The position numbers and the translations under genes are program-made. Under the pieces are notes generated by a model that ran no database searches, was not told the DNA's origin, and saw nothing but the letters and a program-made list of their open reading frames with translations. A stretch of 64,000 nucleotides of DNA from Chelydra serpentina (lineage: Eukaryota; Chordata; Testudines; Chelydridae), in assembly GCA_037349315.1 (NCBI GenBank), contig JBAIAC010000018.1:5642001-5706000 (forward strand), in the 5' to 3' direction. This document shows positions 35,726 to 46,809 of the stretch, piece by piece. How positions within the stretch are numbered: the stretch's first letter is position 1; the number at the start of each line of letters is the position of its first letter.

Positions 35726-36752
35726 TTCCATACCCGGCCCTCCATACAAATCCACACCCCCACACACACACACCAATAGAGTGTCCTCTTTTTTGAATGT
35801 TCAAATATGGTAACCCTAGATGTGCTGATTTATCAAAAGCTTTTAATAATCCCTAACTTGACTCCAGGAAGAAATCCAGTAGCTCTGAAGGGATGCTGTG
35901 GCAAAGATCACCTGACCCATCCCTCCTAGCCCCCCACATTCCCCAGAGCTCTGACACTGAGAACTTCCTTGGGTCCTCTGGGAGGCAGGGAATGCCATCT
36001 GCTAAGGGAATGCTCTCTCTCTATTCTCGTCTGAGCTTTTATGGTTTTGGGAAGTTCTTTATCTACTCTACATGGGCCACAAGTATTTTGTTTTTATGAT
36101 TGGTTAGGAAACTCTTACTTAAAAATTGTAAACCTATATGGAGAAAAAGCATCTTTCATATTATTTTTACTGCCCAAATCATATCCATTTCCTGTGTGGC
36201 AACAACAGTATCATTTGTCATCACACAGTGATAAGATCACATCTTATGTCAGGGGACAGGAGAGAAATGTGATCTTGTGCATTATATCATCTTATCTTTA
36301 AATTGTAAAAAGGCTCTTTAAGAGATGAAGGACAGCATAACACAAACCAAAATAAGATTATTATTTTTTTTTAAAAACATGATCTTGTTACCTTTTAAGA
36401 GAATGCCCAGCTTGATTAGTATTACTCAACTCCCTCAGGCAGAAGAAATCTTTATACTAAGAAAAAAATGGAGGATGATCCAGCACAATAAAACTTCCCC
36501 TAGTTTCTTCCAAATATTTTTAGTCAATTTTTTTCATGTTACAGCTTCTGATTTAAATATTTTAAAGAACATTTTATAGTATAGCAGGAGAATGAAAAAC
36601 ATGTAACGTTAATAGATTAACAAGAAGCAATTTCTTTACATAAAAACTAAACATATTAAATATCTGTTGCTACTGATGAATTTTTGAGCACCAATGCAGG
36701 ATCCTGTTTACTTCCTCAGCTGCAAATGCCAAAGCACTTATAATAATAGTAA
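35726..36752. other. AT-rich interval
   Basis: A short (CA)n run lies at 35756-35774. No gene or named repeat recognised. Confidence 0.4.
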
Positions 36753-37059
36753 CACTGCCGCCAACTTCCGGTTATGTCCGTGGGTGCGGCCCCGCCCCCG
36801 ACGCCGGGCCCCGCCCCCGACGCCAGGTGACGTTGCGGGGCTCCACCCCCCCGACGCCAGGCCCCGCCCCCGACGCCGGGTGACGTTGCGGGGCCCCGCC
36901 CCCGACGCCACGTTGCCCAGTGTCAGGGGCGGGGCCCCGCAACGTCTCCCGGTGCTCCGGTAAGTTTGCCGCGGGGAGTTGCCGGTGGGTGCGGAGCACC
37001 CACCAATTTTCCCCTGTGGGTGCTCCAGCCCCGGAGCACCCACAAAGTCGGCGCCTATG
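36753..37059. mobile_element. Very CG-rich hAT-type MITE with perfect 8-bp target duplication
   Basis: The right end AAAGTCGGCGCCTATG pairs imperfectly with the left end CACTGCCGCCAACTT. AATAGTAA flanks it exactly (36745-36752 and 37060-37067). The interior has about four units of CCCCGCCCCCGACGCC with interspersed GTGACGTTGCGGGG. The right part holds the self-complementary GGGTGCGGAGCACCC and GGGTGCTCC...GGAGCACCC. This is the densest CpG cluster of the window but is fully explained by the MITE. Confidence 0.9.
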
Positions 37060-37449
37060 AATAGTAATATTTACTCACACACACACAAGCTGGTAAGTGT
37101 GAAAACCGACGCAGGAGAATAGGTCAGACAAATAAAAGGATCTCACTGAGGCGCAAGTGCGATTATAATATAAAACCAATAACTGTTTTTAGAGATACAT
37201 TTCAGAAATAAGATAGTAAAAATGAATATAATGAATTATGCACCTAACCTTATAACATAGAAACAACTAAACATGAGGTGTTGCACTATGTCCTTTGGAG
37301 ATACATCAATAAAAGGTAGAAAAAATGAAAGTTATATTTCTGAAAACCAAAGAGATATGGGAGGAGGTCTGTAAGAATGGGCTATTATCTCAGACACTCA
37401 AGCTCAGATCCTGATCAGTATATAGGTGCCTAACTTTGAATTAAATGAG

Positions 37450-38882
37450 AGAGAGACAAGGTAGGTAATGTAATATCTTCTATAGGACCAAATTCTGTTG
37501 GTGGGAGGGACAAGCTTTCAAGCTTCACAGAGCTCTTCTTCAGGTCTGGATAAGGTAACCAGACTGTCCAAGGTAGGACAGATTGTTAAGTATAAGGGGT
37601 TCACACATGCTGTAGGAAATCACCTAAAATGAAAGAGACAATTAAGGATTAGCAGGCAGAGGGTGTGTTACCTATTTTTGTCATAAGCCATAAAACTCAG
37701 TGTCTCTGTTAAGTCCATTGTTTTTAGTGTCCAGAAGAGTTATGAATTTAAAATCCTAGGCTCTCTTTTTGAAGGTGGTGTGCAGGTTTCCTTTGCAGTC
37801 AGATTTGGAGTGATCGCTTTGTGAAAAGTGTTGGCCACGGGAGTTTGGGACATGGTGTATTTATTTTATTTTTTCTGTGTGAGTTCATTCAAGAGCACAG
37901 TGACTGTCTGGTTTCACCCGTGTAGTTGTTACTGAGGCATTTGATGCACAGGATGAGGCCCACCACATGGTGTGATAGGCTTGTGTAGGACCCATGGATC
38001 TTGTAAGGTGTGTTGCAGGGGTATTGATCATTGCAGCGGTGGAAATATATTTGCAGGTTTTGGCAGGGTCTGGTGCCACTTTGAGTTGGTGGGTCCTAGC
38101 CTGTGGTGAGCTTGCGTCTGATGATGAACTTCATGAGGTTGAGGAGGGAGTTGTCTGAAGGCCAGAAGACTGGGTTCAGGAAAGATTTTTCTCAGGATGT
38201 GGTCCCCATTAAATATGGGTTGTAAATGTTTGCTGATACCCCAGAGGTCCCAGGTTCAATCCCGCCCACTGACGACCCGGGTCTGTTGGCGTTACAAGTG
38301 GCGACGAGGGTGGGATTGAACCTGGGACCTCTGGAGCTTAGTGCATGAACCTCTACTGCATGAGCTAAAAGCCAACCGGCTGATAGCGAAGGCTGTAGAG
38401 CAGACTTATTTTATCTCTCTCTTTAAGTGGTCTTGGTGCCCCAAGATCGGACAGAACGCCACACCCAGAAGGGTTTATTGTCATCTACTACCCCACACTA
38501 AAACCCATGTGGGGTATCAGCAAACATTTACATCCCATATTTGATGGGGACCACATCCTGAAAGAAATCTTTCCTGAACCCCCTCTGCCTGTGTTCCCTT
38601 GTTTGTGTATCTTGGAAAGCATGTAGAAGAGCCCTGAGTGAGTTTGAGAGGAATAAAGTTGTAAATTTTTTCTTGGAGTTGTTTTGGGAAGGATTTCACG
38701 GTATCTTTACATTCCTGTGTAAATTGTGGTGTAAGGTCCTCTTCAAGGTCTTTATAATAGGTGATGCCGGAGAGTTGTCTATTGGCCTCATTAATGTAAT
38801 ACTCACAATTAAGGACTACAATAGCTCCCCCTTTTTCTGCTGGTTTGATCACTATCTGGTGGTTGAATTTCAGGGACTGTTA
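37450..38882 (-). mobile_element. Penelope-like element, 5'-truncated and internally rearranged
   Basis: On the minus strand a frame open from 38852 reads IKPAEKGGAIVVLNCEYYINEA, the conserved start of Penelope-type RT (form KPADKGGxxVV). It continues through RQLSGITYYKDL and breaks after LTQGSSTCFPRYTNK. The lower-coordinate part (37455-38240) is the 3' portion, ending CTGAAGAAGAGCTCTGTGAAGC and TACCTTGTCTCTCTC. Flanks TTTGAATTAAATGAG (37435-37449) and TTTGAAATAAATGAG (38883-38897) are a 15-bp target duplication with one mismatch. Inside, 38170-38243 is repeated inverted at 38508-38581. The GIY-YIG endonuclease of complete elements is not evident, so the element is dead. Confidence 0.8.
38241..38377 (-). 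repeat. tRNA-like hairpin insert inside the Penelope element
   Basis: 38241-38267 and 38308-38334 are complementary over 27 bp with one mismatch; each carries a B-box-like GGTTCAATCCC. On the minus strand a TAGCTCATGCAGTAGAGG A-box-like block (about 38348-38366) precedes the B-box-like 38312-38322. GGTTGGC (38371-38377) could pair with GCCAAC (complement of 38285-38290). It resembles a tRNA-derived unit with an inverted duplicate of its T-arm. Not a normal tRNA gene: spacing in the 3' half is wrong and the arms are duplicated. Confidence 0.55.
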
Positions 38883-39303
38883 TTTGAAATAAATGAGTGC
38901 TAGGCACCTAAATACCTCTGAGGATCTGGGCCTCAGAGCAGGACAATTGCCATTAGAAAGAAGGCCTTACAGGTTAGACATTGGAAGGTAAATTCTTTTA
39001 AAGGCTCAAAATGAAGATTACATAGAACTTGGAACTCAACACTAAACTTTAAATGCCTCAAAAGCAGAAGTTTCTATGAAGGAAAGAATCCAAAAAAGCT
39101 GCTTGAGACCTGACAGTTGCACTTTGTACTGCAGAGCTCCAGTGCTGTTTATCATATTTATTTCCCATATGGTTCCCTCCATATCTGAATTGTTCTAACC
39201 TCATCAGGAATCTAAAACATTACCTAAGAATAGTAAATTCTACTGAAAGATGGATTTCTCTAACAATGCTGAACCTACTTCTAATTATACTATCCCTTTC
39301 TTT

Positions 39304-39593
39304 GGGTATGTCTATACAGCAGCTGCCAAGTGTGCTTCACAGTTCGTGCAACTAGCTCTACTGAAGCAAGCATGCTAAAAATAGTAGTGTGGCCATGGCT
39401 TCACGGGCAGCAGGTTCGGCTAACCACCCAAATATGTACCCAAGGCATTGGGCAGGACTGTACTCGGGCAGCTAGCACAACTCGCCACCCATGCTGCCAT
39501 GGCCACACTGCTATTTTTAGCATACTTAGCTGGAGCAAAGTTAGCACAGGTATGTCTACCTATGATGGGATTTATATCTGTGTTGACGTACCC
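39304..39593. mobile_element. Harbinger-like MITE, family B, copy 2
   Basis: Left end GGGTATGTCTATACAGC and right end TGTTGACGTACCC are an imperfect inverted repeat. Long internal arms (GCATGCTAAAAATAGTAGTGTGGCCATGG near 39370-39397 and its complement near 39496-39525) make it nearly palindromic. Flanks TTT and TCA do not match. Same family as 30664-30928. Confidence 0.75.
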
Positions 39594-40696
39594 TCAGTTA
39601 CATTTCAATGCAATTGCAGCCACATTAATTCTGCACGTTGTTAAAAGTCAGGGTATATGATTAGTTATTTGAACTCCAAAGAAATTTTCTCTGGCAAGGA
39701 CACTGTTTCACCATCTAAGAAATATCTTCACACTTCTTCTTCTATTTTCTCAAACACACATGAAAGTTAGCTGTAACTCCTCATTTTATGGATGCATGAA
39801 CAGATCCTCTCATACCATAAAGACTGCAACTCACACAGAATGGTGCTGTTAAGGCTTTTACTGACTCTAGGTATTCAACAGAATTCAGCAGCTCTTCAAA
39901 TAAAGATGAAAAATGCTACAATTTAAGATTCAAAGACATAAGAATTATTTTAAAAAATTGTGTAAAAGTCAAGGTAAGTTCAATATGGAAAAAAAAATCA
40001 AAATCTGGCAAAGGACACCCTTTTTAGACTATTTCTTGTCCTAGGAAAAAAATGCCTTAGAATTTTCTTTTCTCCATTCATAAACGGCAGTTCACATTTT
40101 TATGATAAAAGTCTATGTTTGAAGTCATTACTGAAACACCAACTTATAAAAATGAGGCTGGGGTCACTGCAAATGCCCCACTACAGAATCCTGTTAGAAA
40201 AGGCTTTTTATACCAACTTCTCAAGTTCAACTGTAAAAAGCAGCTCTAATTTCTCTGTCCTCGCTCTTCCCCTCTCGAGAGCTTCGAATGATAGGATATC
40301 AAAAAAATCCAGAAACTGTTTATTACTGTGCAGTAGTTCACAAGTGGTGCTGGGTATCAAACTGTTCTCATGCACAGCAGATAATGTGCTGTGGTTTGTT
40401 CAGCTGCCTTCTATAATAATATCAAATTTCAACAATCCTTTCTTATAAGAATCACATAAGGATAGCAACAGACGTTCTTGCAAATGAAGCACTGCATTGG
40501 TTTCAGTGGGAAAACTATTGTTGCGCGTTCATTATAAAGGGAAATTAATTAACTGTAACTCAAGTTTCTACATATCTCTTGTGCGTGATTCCAAGAATAA
40601 AACAGAAGTCTATAGACATTCAAGAAATGATTGATGTTTGCAAGGGTTATTACTATATATTCTAGCTCTTATCTAGCAGCTTAATTTTTGCCTAAC
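39594..40696. other. AT-rich interval
   Basis: No gene or named repeat recognised. Confidence 0.4.
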
Positions 40697-40709
40697 CACC
40701 TATTAAGTA

Positions 40710-40831
40710 TCAGGGGGGTAGCCGTGTTAGTCTGGATCTGTAGAAGCAAAAAAGAGTCCTGTGGCACCTTATAGACTAACAGATGTACTGGAGCATAAGC
40801 TTTCGTGGGTGAATACCCACTTCTTCAGATA
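40710..40831 (-). mobile_element. Penelope-like 3' end with perfect 13-bp target duplication
   Basis: The minus strand reads TCTGAAGAAGTGGGTATTC, CACGAAAGCTTATGCTCC, TAGTCTATAAGGTGCCAC and CAGACTAACACGGCTACCC. CACCTATTAAGTA is repeated exactly on both sides (40697-40709 and 40832-40844). It is the same terminal sequence type as 18688-18811 but a different subfamily. The exact duplication suggests a relatively recent insertion. Confidence 0.85.
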
Positions 40832-40844
40832 CACCTATTAAGTA

Positions 40845-41640
40845 ATACTTCCACTTATAGTGACAAATATTAAAAGTGACCCCTCTCTGGTCTACAGCTT
40901 TGTACCCACTTAATAGGGGTAGGCAAATTCAGCCTTTTTCATGGATGATTCCATGTGCAAAATTATAGGCATATATTTGGAGATTGTTTTAGTTTTTTGC
41001 ATCTCAAAGGGAAGTAGCAGGAATGTCTTTGTGTCCAGAAACGTGACACAAGTAGAAGTGCTCTCTGCCAAGCAAAAGAAGGGTTGCCAACTCTTCTGAT
41101 TTTTTATCATGAGAGTCATGATAATTGGTGCTTTCCTAAAAGCCCCACTTGCTGGAGTCCTATGAATATCTGAAAATCTGAGCTTTCATTTTAAAAAAAT
41201 GTTAATTTAAAAACTTTTCTAGCCATCATGGTTGAAGAGAAAAGTATGAAAATGTGACCACAGTGTACCCCACAGGCTCAAAAACCTGAAAGCAATAAAA
41301 AGATCTATCAAAATATATCAGAATTTTTAAACCAATATCATGATTTTTGAACATTTGACACTAGTGATATTGCAAAAGTGTGAAGGGGCTGAAATGGCCT
41401 GGTTGCCAAATTGATTGCTGAACTGCTGCAGCTCCTACTGACTTTAATGTCAGTTGAGTTTGAGTTGAATTTCCTCCAACTCTGGGCAGAGTAACTGACG
41501 TCTTGAGCCAAGAGGTCTGCCAGTTGTGTTCTACCCGTAAGAAAGAGGATAACCAAACTATTTACTATGCTTTGGTTCCATCAGTTCTGTGGATTTTTCA
41601 TGTAAGGGGCAATGTCTGAAAGCGTTATCATCCAGTGAGA
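40845..41640. other. Unclassified interval
   Basis: No gene recognised. A stretch near 41080-41330 (phrases such as ATCATGAGAGTCATGATAATTGG, partly self-complementary) may be an old repeat. Confidence 0.35.
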
Positions 41641-44165
41641 CCCCCTGCTAGGGCCAGCATTACAAACCTTAGTGTTGGGGTTGGCTCTCCAGGTGCCATA
41701 CCTCAATATTGAGGGAGGTTTAGGGGCCAAGAGGGATATCCTCCACCAAGTGGCTGTACAACATGAAGATATTGTCTTGTAGGCATGTAGAACATGGTCT
41801 TACTTCAGGAAACACTCTACTACTGACACTAACAACTATCAATTCCTGGCTTTGCTGTTGTGCCTTACCTCCATTACAGACAATACAGGATGGCATTCTA
41901 CCTCAGGAAAGGTATCCCAGCAACTCCAGTCTCATCATCAGGTCCAAATGATATTATCGAATGGCAGGCTATAAAAGTGAAGGACCTGATTCTTATCAAC
42001 GTCTACAAACCTCCATCTGCCAATTGGCCAACTCATGCCTTACTAATTTTCTCAGGACCTTGTCGTCTACTGTGGCGATTTTAATTCACACCATTCCCAC
42101 TGTGGGATGTCCAGATAATTATGCAGATGGAGTAAGGCTAAAGAAGTAGATGTCTATGGTCGACCTGCAGCTTCTTTATGATCCTAAGCAGCAACCCACT
42201 TTCCATAGCCTTTTATACAACTGGGCAACATGCTCCGTTGGTCACACAGTGTAAAATGTTTGTTTTTCTTCCTCAATCCCAGCACCAGCCATGTCTGTGC
42301 ACAACATACATACAAATTCCAAATACATGTGGCCTCCAGAAACTCCAGTGGAATTTCTGAAAGGCAAGGTGAGATCTGTTCCAATCTGTGTTGGACTCTC
42401 TTGTAGATAAAGACTCCAAGTCAAATATTAGGAACAATTATATCAGTGCCATCTATCAAGTTTTCTGTGATAAAAGTTCTGGCCACTGCAAATAAATCGA
42501 TACCTAAGGGATTTTTCTGAACAATTCATTCCTGGAAGGTCATATGATGCAAACAGATATCAGGAATTTAAATCCAACAAGAATGAACAGGAGGTTTTTT
42601 GCCAAAACTAGAGACTTTTTTGCCTTCTAGATCAAACCAGGCAAGAGCGATGGAAAGAAATGGTCTCCAAATCAAAATTCATGCATTCTAGTTGCAAAGC
42701 CTGGCAAACTTTTAAGAGTCTGAGCACAGATTCTACTATGGGCAGGAGGGAATACACAAAACTCCAGCACATCTCAATTGGTGGCCAATGGCAGAGCTCC
42801 CAATCAAGATAAAGTTTTCAGATATGCAGTTAAAATGGTTGCTGACAGATGGCAAACTTCAAGTGTGGACAGGAACTGATGGCTCCTTTTACTGATCAAG
42901 AACTCGAATTGATTATACATCAGGTGCAGACTAATAAGGCGCTTGGTCTAGACAGTATCCATAGCAAGTTAATCTCTCACTTTGGGCCAATCGCCAAAAG
43001 CTGGCTGCTTCAATTTCTGAGTCTGTTCAGAGTAAAGGTCATAGCTGTTCCCAAGCCAGAGAAACCATTGACAGATCCAAAAAGCTACCAACCAATTTAT
43101 CTGTTATATGTTACTTATATGATGATGGACAGACTAATCTTGATGTGGATTAATGAGGTAGTTGATCCTCAGCTACCTTGCATTCAAGGCTGGATTCAGG
43201 AGGTGAAAATGCACCCAAGATCAGATATTTTGTCTGAGTCAAGACAGAAAATCCATTTGAGTCAGGAGAGAAAGGTGGTCTAGTCCTCATTGACCCGATG
43301 GCTACTTACAACACTGTGTGGCATGTTGGAATGACTGCCAAGCTGCTGCAAGTTATTTTTTGTAGGCCAATGATGTGGTGTGGCTGAAAAATGATTAACA
43401 ATTGAAATTTCATCCTGTGAGTCACTGAGAAAATCAGTCACCTTAAATGTCTGCAATAGCCTTCCACAAATGGTCAGTTTGGGCTCTGGTTTTGTTCAAT
43501 ATAGACACATTCGACCTTCCTGAAATGCAGGCTGAGAAGTACGTGTATGCTGATGACATCTGTATTGCGACAATGGAAACAATTTCCATAGGTTTGAAAG
43601 GAACCTCAGCCAAGACATGGACATTTTGACCACTTCTAGCAACGGAGACCAATTCTCAGTGAAACCAAGACAGTGGGAACTACTTTTCATCTAAACAACT
43701 GTCTTGTCAATTGATTCATCTAGATCCATGTACATGGATGGTTACTGCCATTCCAACAAGTTGTCACATACTTGGAAGTAAATCTTAATTGTAGCCTGAC
43801 ATGCCAGCCTTATGTGAAACACCTACAAATGAAGATCTCTTCCTATACTGTCTTGATACAAAAATCAGCGGGAACCTTCCAGTGAAGAGACTGTTCAGTC
43901 CTTCAACTCCTGTATTGGCCCTGCCATTTGCTCCAGTTGAATAGTGCTCTGCACTTTGGGGATGCAATCGCCACACTCATATTGTTGACACGGAGCTGAA
44001 TTCAGCCACTCATATTATCAGCGGGTGCTTGAATTATACACCAACCTCCAGTTTGTATGTGCTGGCATGTGTAGCGCCACTAGACCTTTGACGAGATGTG
44101 ATTACTGTTAAGCCTGCCTGGAGAGCTGTGACAGATGAAGCCAACCTATTACATCTTCATGGAAT
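41641..44165 (+). mobile_element. APE-type LINE relic (endonuclease plus RT), Jockey/I-like
   Basis: In shifting plus frames: HEDIVL (about 41765), a VYCGDFNSHHSHCG block (about 42065-42110; GDFN is an APE endonuclease motif). Then DQELELIIHQVQTNKALGLDSIHSKLI (about 42895-42975), KVIAVPKPEKPLTDPKSYQPIYLL (43035-43105), MATYNTVWHVGMTAKLLQ (about 43300-43350), and YVYADDICIATME (about 43540-43580, the catalytic YADD intact). After this come AEYCSALW- and NSATHIISGCLNYTP-like blocks (about 43935-44040). The order is endonuclease then RT of a non-LTR element. Clade is not certain; wording is closest to Jockey/I-group elements. Many stops and frameshifts; the longest open piece is 144 codons. Confidence 0.75.
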
Positions 44166-44194
44166 GCATGACTTCCAGAGACCTCCGTGACATT

Positions 44195-44690
44195 CTCTGC
44201 TTCAGTCCCAGGGGCTGCGGGACGCTGGAGCTGGCAGCCAGCGCGGCCATGGCAGGGTTCCAGCAACAGGCGACAGCAGCGACAGGCGACAGGCGACCCC
44301 CTCCAAGGTTCCAGTGACAGGTGACAGACTCTTGAGGGGGCCTCCTCAGGGTTCCAGCAATGGGTGACAGCCTCACGCAGGAAAGGGGGACATCTCAGGC
44401 AAGCGACTGGATGTCCCATTTTCTCTTTGGGAAATATGGTCACCCTGCAGCTCCCAGCCACCATGGGGTAAGAGGGACCCCCCACCCCAGCAGCTTCCAG
44501 CTGCCATGGGCAGAGGGGGAACCCCACAGTCCCATCCACCATGGTGGTGGGGGAAATCATGGAGCTGCTGCAGCAAAAGTCACAGACAGGTCACAGCTTC
44601 CATGAATTTTTGTTTATTGCCCGTGACCTGCTGTCCATGACTTTTACTAAAAATAACCATGACAAAATCTTAGCCTTAATTATAAGCACT
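44195..44690. repeat. Unclassified GC-rich dispersed repeat
   Basis: Contains CAGCGACAGGCGACAGGCGAC direct repeats near 44275 and CCCAGCCACCATGG / CCATCCACCATGG blocks. Its end (TTTTTGTTTATTGCCCGTGACCTG...ACAAAATCTTAGCC) I know as a frequent turtle repeat terminus. It abuts the LINE relic. Superfamily not assigned. Confidence 0.45.
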
Positions 44691-44804
44691 CAGAGGCAAT
44701 TCTTTAGGTCTTTTTGTTATGTATTTGTACATCATCTAGCATAATAGGGCCCTGATCCATGATTGGGACCCTAGGTACTACCACAGTGCAAACAACAACA
44801 TTCA

Positions 44805-45615
44805 GACCATGGCTACACTTACGAGTTACAGCGCAATAAAACTGCCTGCAGCGCTGTAACTCACTAACTGGCTACACTTGCAAGGCACGTGCAGCGCTGT
44901 ATCTCCTCAGATACAGCGCTGCATGTACTCCACCTCCCCGAGAGGAATAACCACTGTTGCGAAGTGGGTGGAACGTTGGTCTTTCAGTGTAGCCGAGGAA
45001 CAACACAGTTACTGATCTCCGGAAGCTGCTTTGTTTTGAAACGGCACTTCCGGGTTGGAGTTCAGAGCTCCGTTGTTGAGGTGCTTTACAAAAAACCAAA
45101 CACAGCTACTGTTTGCAGGCCGGGGGGGGGAGGGAAAGAGGGGAGGGGCTCCGTTAGGAATGCCGGCAGCAAAGTTGCCTTGGACAGAGATGGCGTGTGG
45201 GGGGCGGGAGAAGAACGGCGGGGGGGAGGGGGAAGGCTCCGTTTCCTCTCTTTTATCTGCTCTTTAAAAACAAACAAAGCCCCTGCTGTTTGCCTTCAGT
45301 GATTGAAAGAGAGGCAGGGGATGTGGAGGTGTGGAAATAATGAGCTGACACTCTGTGGAGATTCCAAAAACCCACTCTTTTTCCAAAAACACTCCCTGTC
45401 AAAGTCCCCCTCACCCCCCCGATTTGAAAAGCACGTTGCAGCCACTTGAATGCCCATAATGCACCGCTCCCAATACAGCTGCAAATGCCTCAAATGTAGC
45501 CACCTTACTGCGCTGGCAGCTGCCAGTGTGGACAGGCTGCAGCGCTTTCCCTACTCAGCTGTACGAACACGGGTTTAACTAACAGTGCTGTACATCTGCA
45601 AGTGTAGCCAAGGCC
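44805..45615. mobile_element. PIF/Harbinger-like nonautonomous element, family C (811 bp)
   Basis: Left end GACCATGGCTACACTTACG and right end GCAAGTGTAGCCAAGGCC form an imperfect terminal inverted repeat. Flanks TCA (44802-44804) and TTA (45616-45618) fit a 3-bp TWA-like target. AGCGCTGTAACTC and CAGCGCTGTATCTC blocks, and a complementary CAGATACAGCGCTGCA, recur near the ends. The middle (45118-45245) is a G-rich low-complexity stretch. AGCGCTGTA phrases are shared with the right end of the relic at 49675-53081. Confidence 0.75.
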
Positions 45616-45618
45616 TTA

Positions 45619-46139
45619 GTCAGTGGCACCAGTCTACCTGGCTGGAAGCCATATTGATACAATAGTTGGCTGAGCTAGTGAGGCCTTACACTCAACTCAG
45701 TGGCATTCTTCTCTTTGTCTGTCAGCATGTCTGTCTATTTTACAGTATGTACAATGATAACTTTTGAACATCACATCTGATCAATTCCAACATTTTAGGG
45801 AATGTTCTAAGCACTGATTGCCAGTACCATATTGATTTGGGGGATAATCAGAACATTGAAAGAGGGCAAATGCAGAGACCCATGGTGCTGCTGTCATCTG
45901 TTGGTGGCACCCTTTAACACCTTGCTGCATAACAATAACCCTGCTTATCCTCCCAATAGAATTAACATGTTGACATCCTGAATGACAGAAGAGAAATAAC
46001 TGCTCTTCTTTCTGGGAGCCTTGGGACAGATACTCAGCAAGCAGGGACAGAGGAAGAGGAGAGAGAAGTTTTCCTTCTTTCCTTCCTCCTTCCTAACATC
46101 CTGCCCTCTCCAGATTGGGGAAAGAGGGCATCAACCATC
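45619..46139. other. Unclassified interval
   Basis: No gene recognised; composition is intermediate. Nothing else to report. Confidence 0.35.
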
Positions 46140-46560
46140 AGCCCCTCCCTTCCAATCTGGGGGAAATAAAGATGCCTTGGGGTGGGGGAAAGAAAGAGAC
46201 AGAGCCCCTGGCATGGTGGAGAGAATAGTGGACCTGGGTACAAAGAACCCTGGAGAGAGATTGGGGGATGCTAGAATGGGGGAAAGTGGGCTCACAGAGT
46301 CCCTGGTGTGGGGGGGTAAGGTGGGAATGGGGTCACACAGAGCCCCTGCCATTGGAAGGGACGTGTGAAATAGAGGACCTGGGGAGAAGTGGAAATGAAG
46401 GTGCCACAGCTGCTGGCATGGGAGAGAAAATGGGGGCCCTGATATGGGGGAGACACAGATTCCCTGACAAGGGGGACATTGGGGGAGTTGCAGGGAGGCA
46501 CTGTAGTACAGGGTCATGGGAGGGTGGCAAACAGGTAGTTTCTGTGGGTAATGGAGGATG
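46140..46560 (+). repeat. Diverged GA-rich minisatellite-like array
   Basis: Imperfect units of about 45-55 bp carrying AGAGCCCCTGGCATGG / AGAGTCCCTGGTGTGG / AGAGCCCCTGCCATTGG, each followed by GGAAAG-, GAATAG- or GACCTGGG-like blocks. About seven units. Open frames on both strands follow from the repeat. Confidence 0.6.
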
Positions 46561-46627
46561 CAAGAAGCCCCTGCGATAAGCTCCGGCTACATAAGTTATG
46601 AAGTGTGTGTCCCCCTCATCTTTAGAG

Positions 46628-46801
46628 CAGAGATTTTCAACCTGGGGGTCCACAGACTATGTCTAAGCAGTCTGTGAAAGATTGTTGTTACTCCACAGGC
46701 CCTGGGGGACTACAAACTATGTCTAAGATTTCCAAAGGGGTCCATACCACCATTTGAAATTTTTTAGGGGTCCACAAATGAAAAAAGGTTGAAAACCACT
46801 G
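46628..46801. mobile_element. hAT-type (Charlie-like) MITE with perfect 8-bp target duplication
   Basis: Ends CAGAGATTTTCAACC and GGTTGAAAACCACTG match the CAGNGNTTCTCAACC-type terminal repeat of hAT-Charlie elements. CTTTAGAG occurs exactly on both sides (46620-46627 and 46802-46809). Two GGGGTCCA-type blocks lie inside. Confidence 0.9.
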
Positions 46802-46809
46802 CTTTAGAG

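Larger units (their letters stand above)
37404..38935. repeat. Older palindromic repeat split at its centre by the Penelope insertion
   Basis: The left half CAGATCCTGATCAGTATATAGGTGCCTA (37405-37432) is complementary to the right half, which reads TAGGCACCTAAATACCTCTGAGGATCTGG (about 38901-38929). Together they restore a dispersed palindrome of the AGATCCTCAGAGG..TAGGTGCCTA type. The Penelope element lies exactly between the two halves. Confidence 0.75.

Noticed and set aside
35271..35813. Gly/Arg-rich proteins
   Set aside because: Translations of the G-rich minisatellite with no conserved start or family.
36753..37059. CpG-island promoter
   Set aside because: Exact 8-bp duplication and terminal repeats show it is a MITE; no gene follows.
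38241..38377. A functional tRNA gene
   Set aside because: The T-arm is duplicated inverted, acceptor pairing is interrupted, and it sits inside a transposon.
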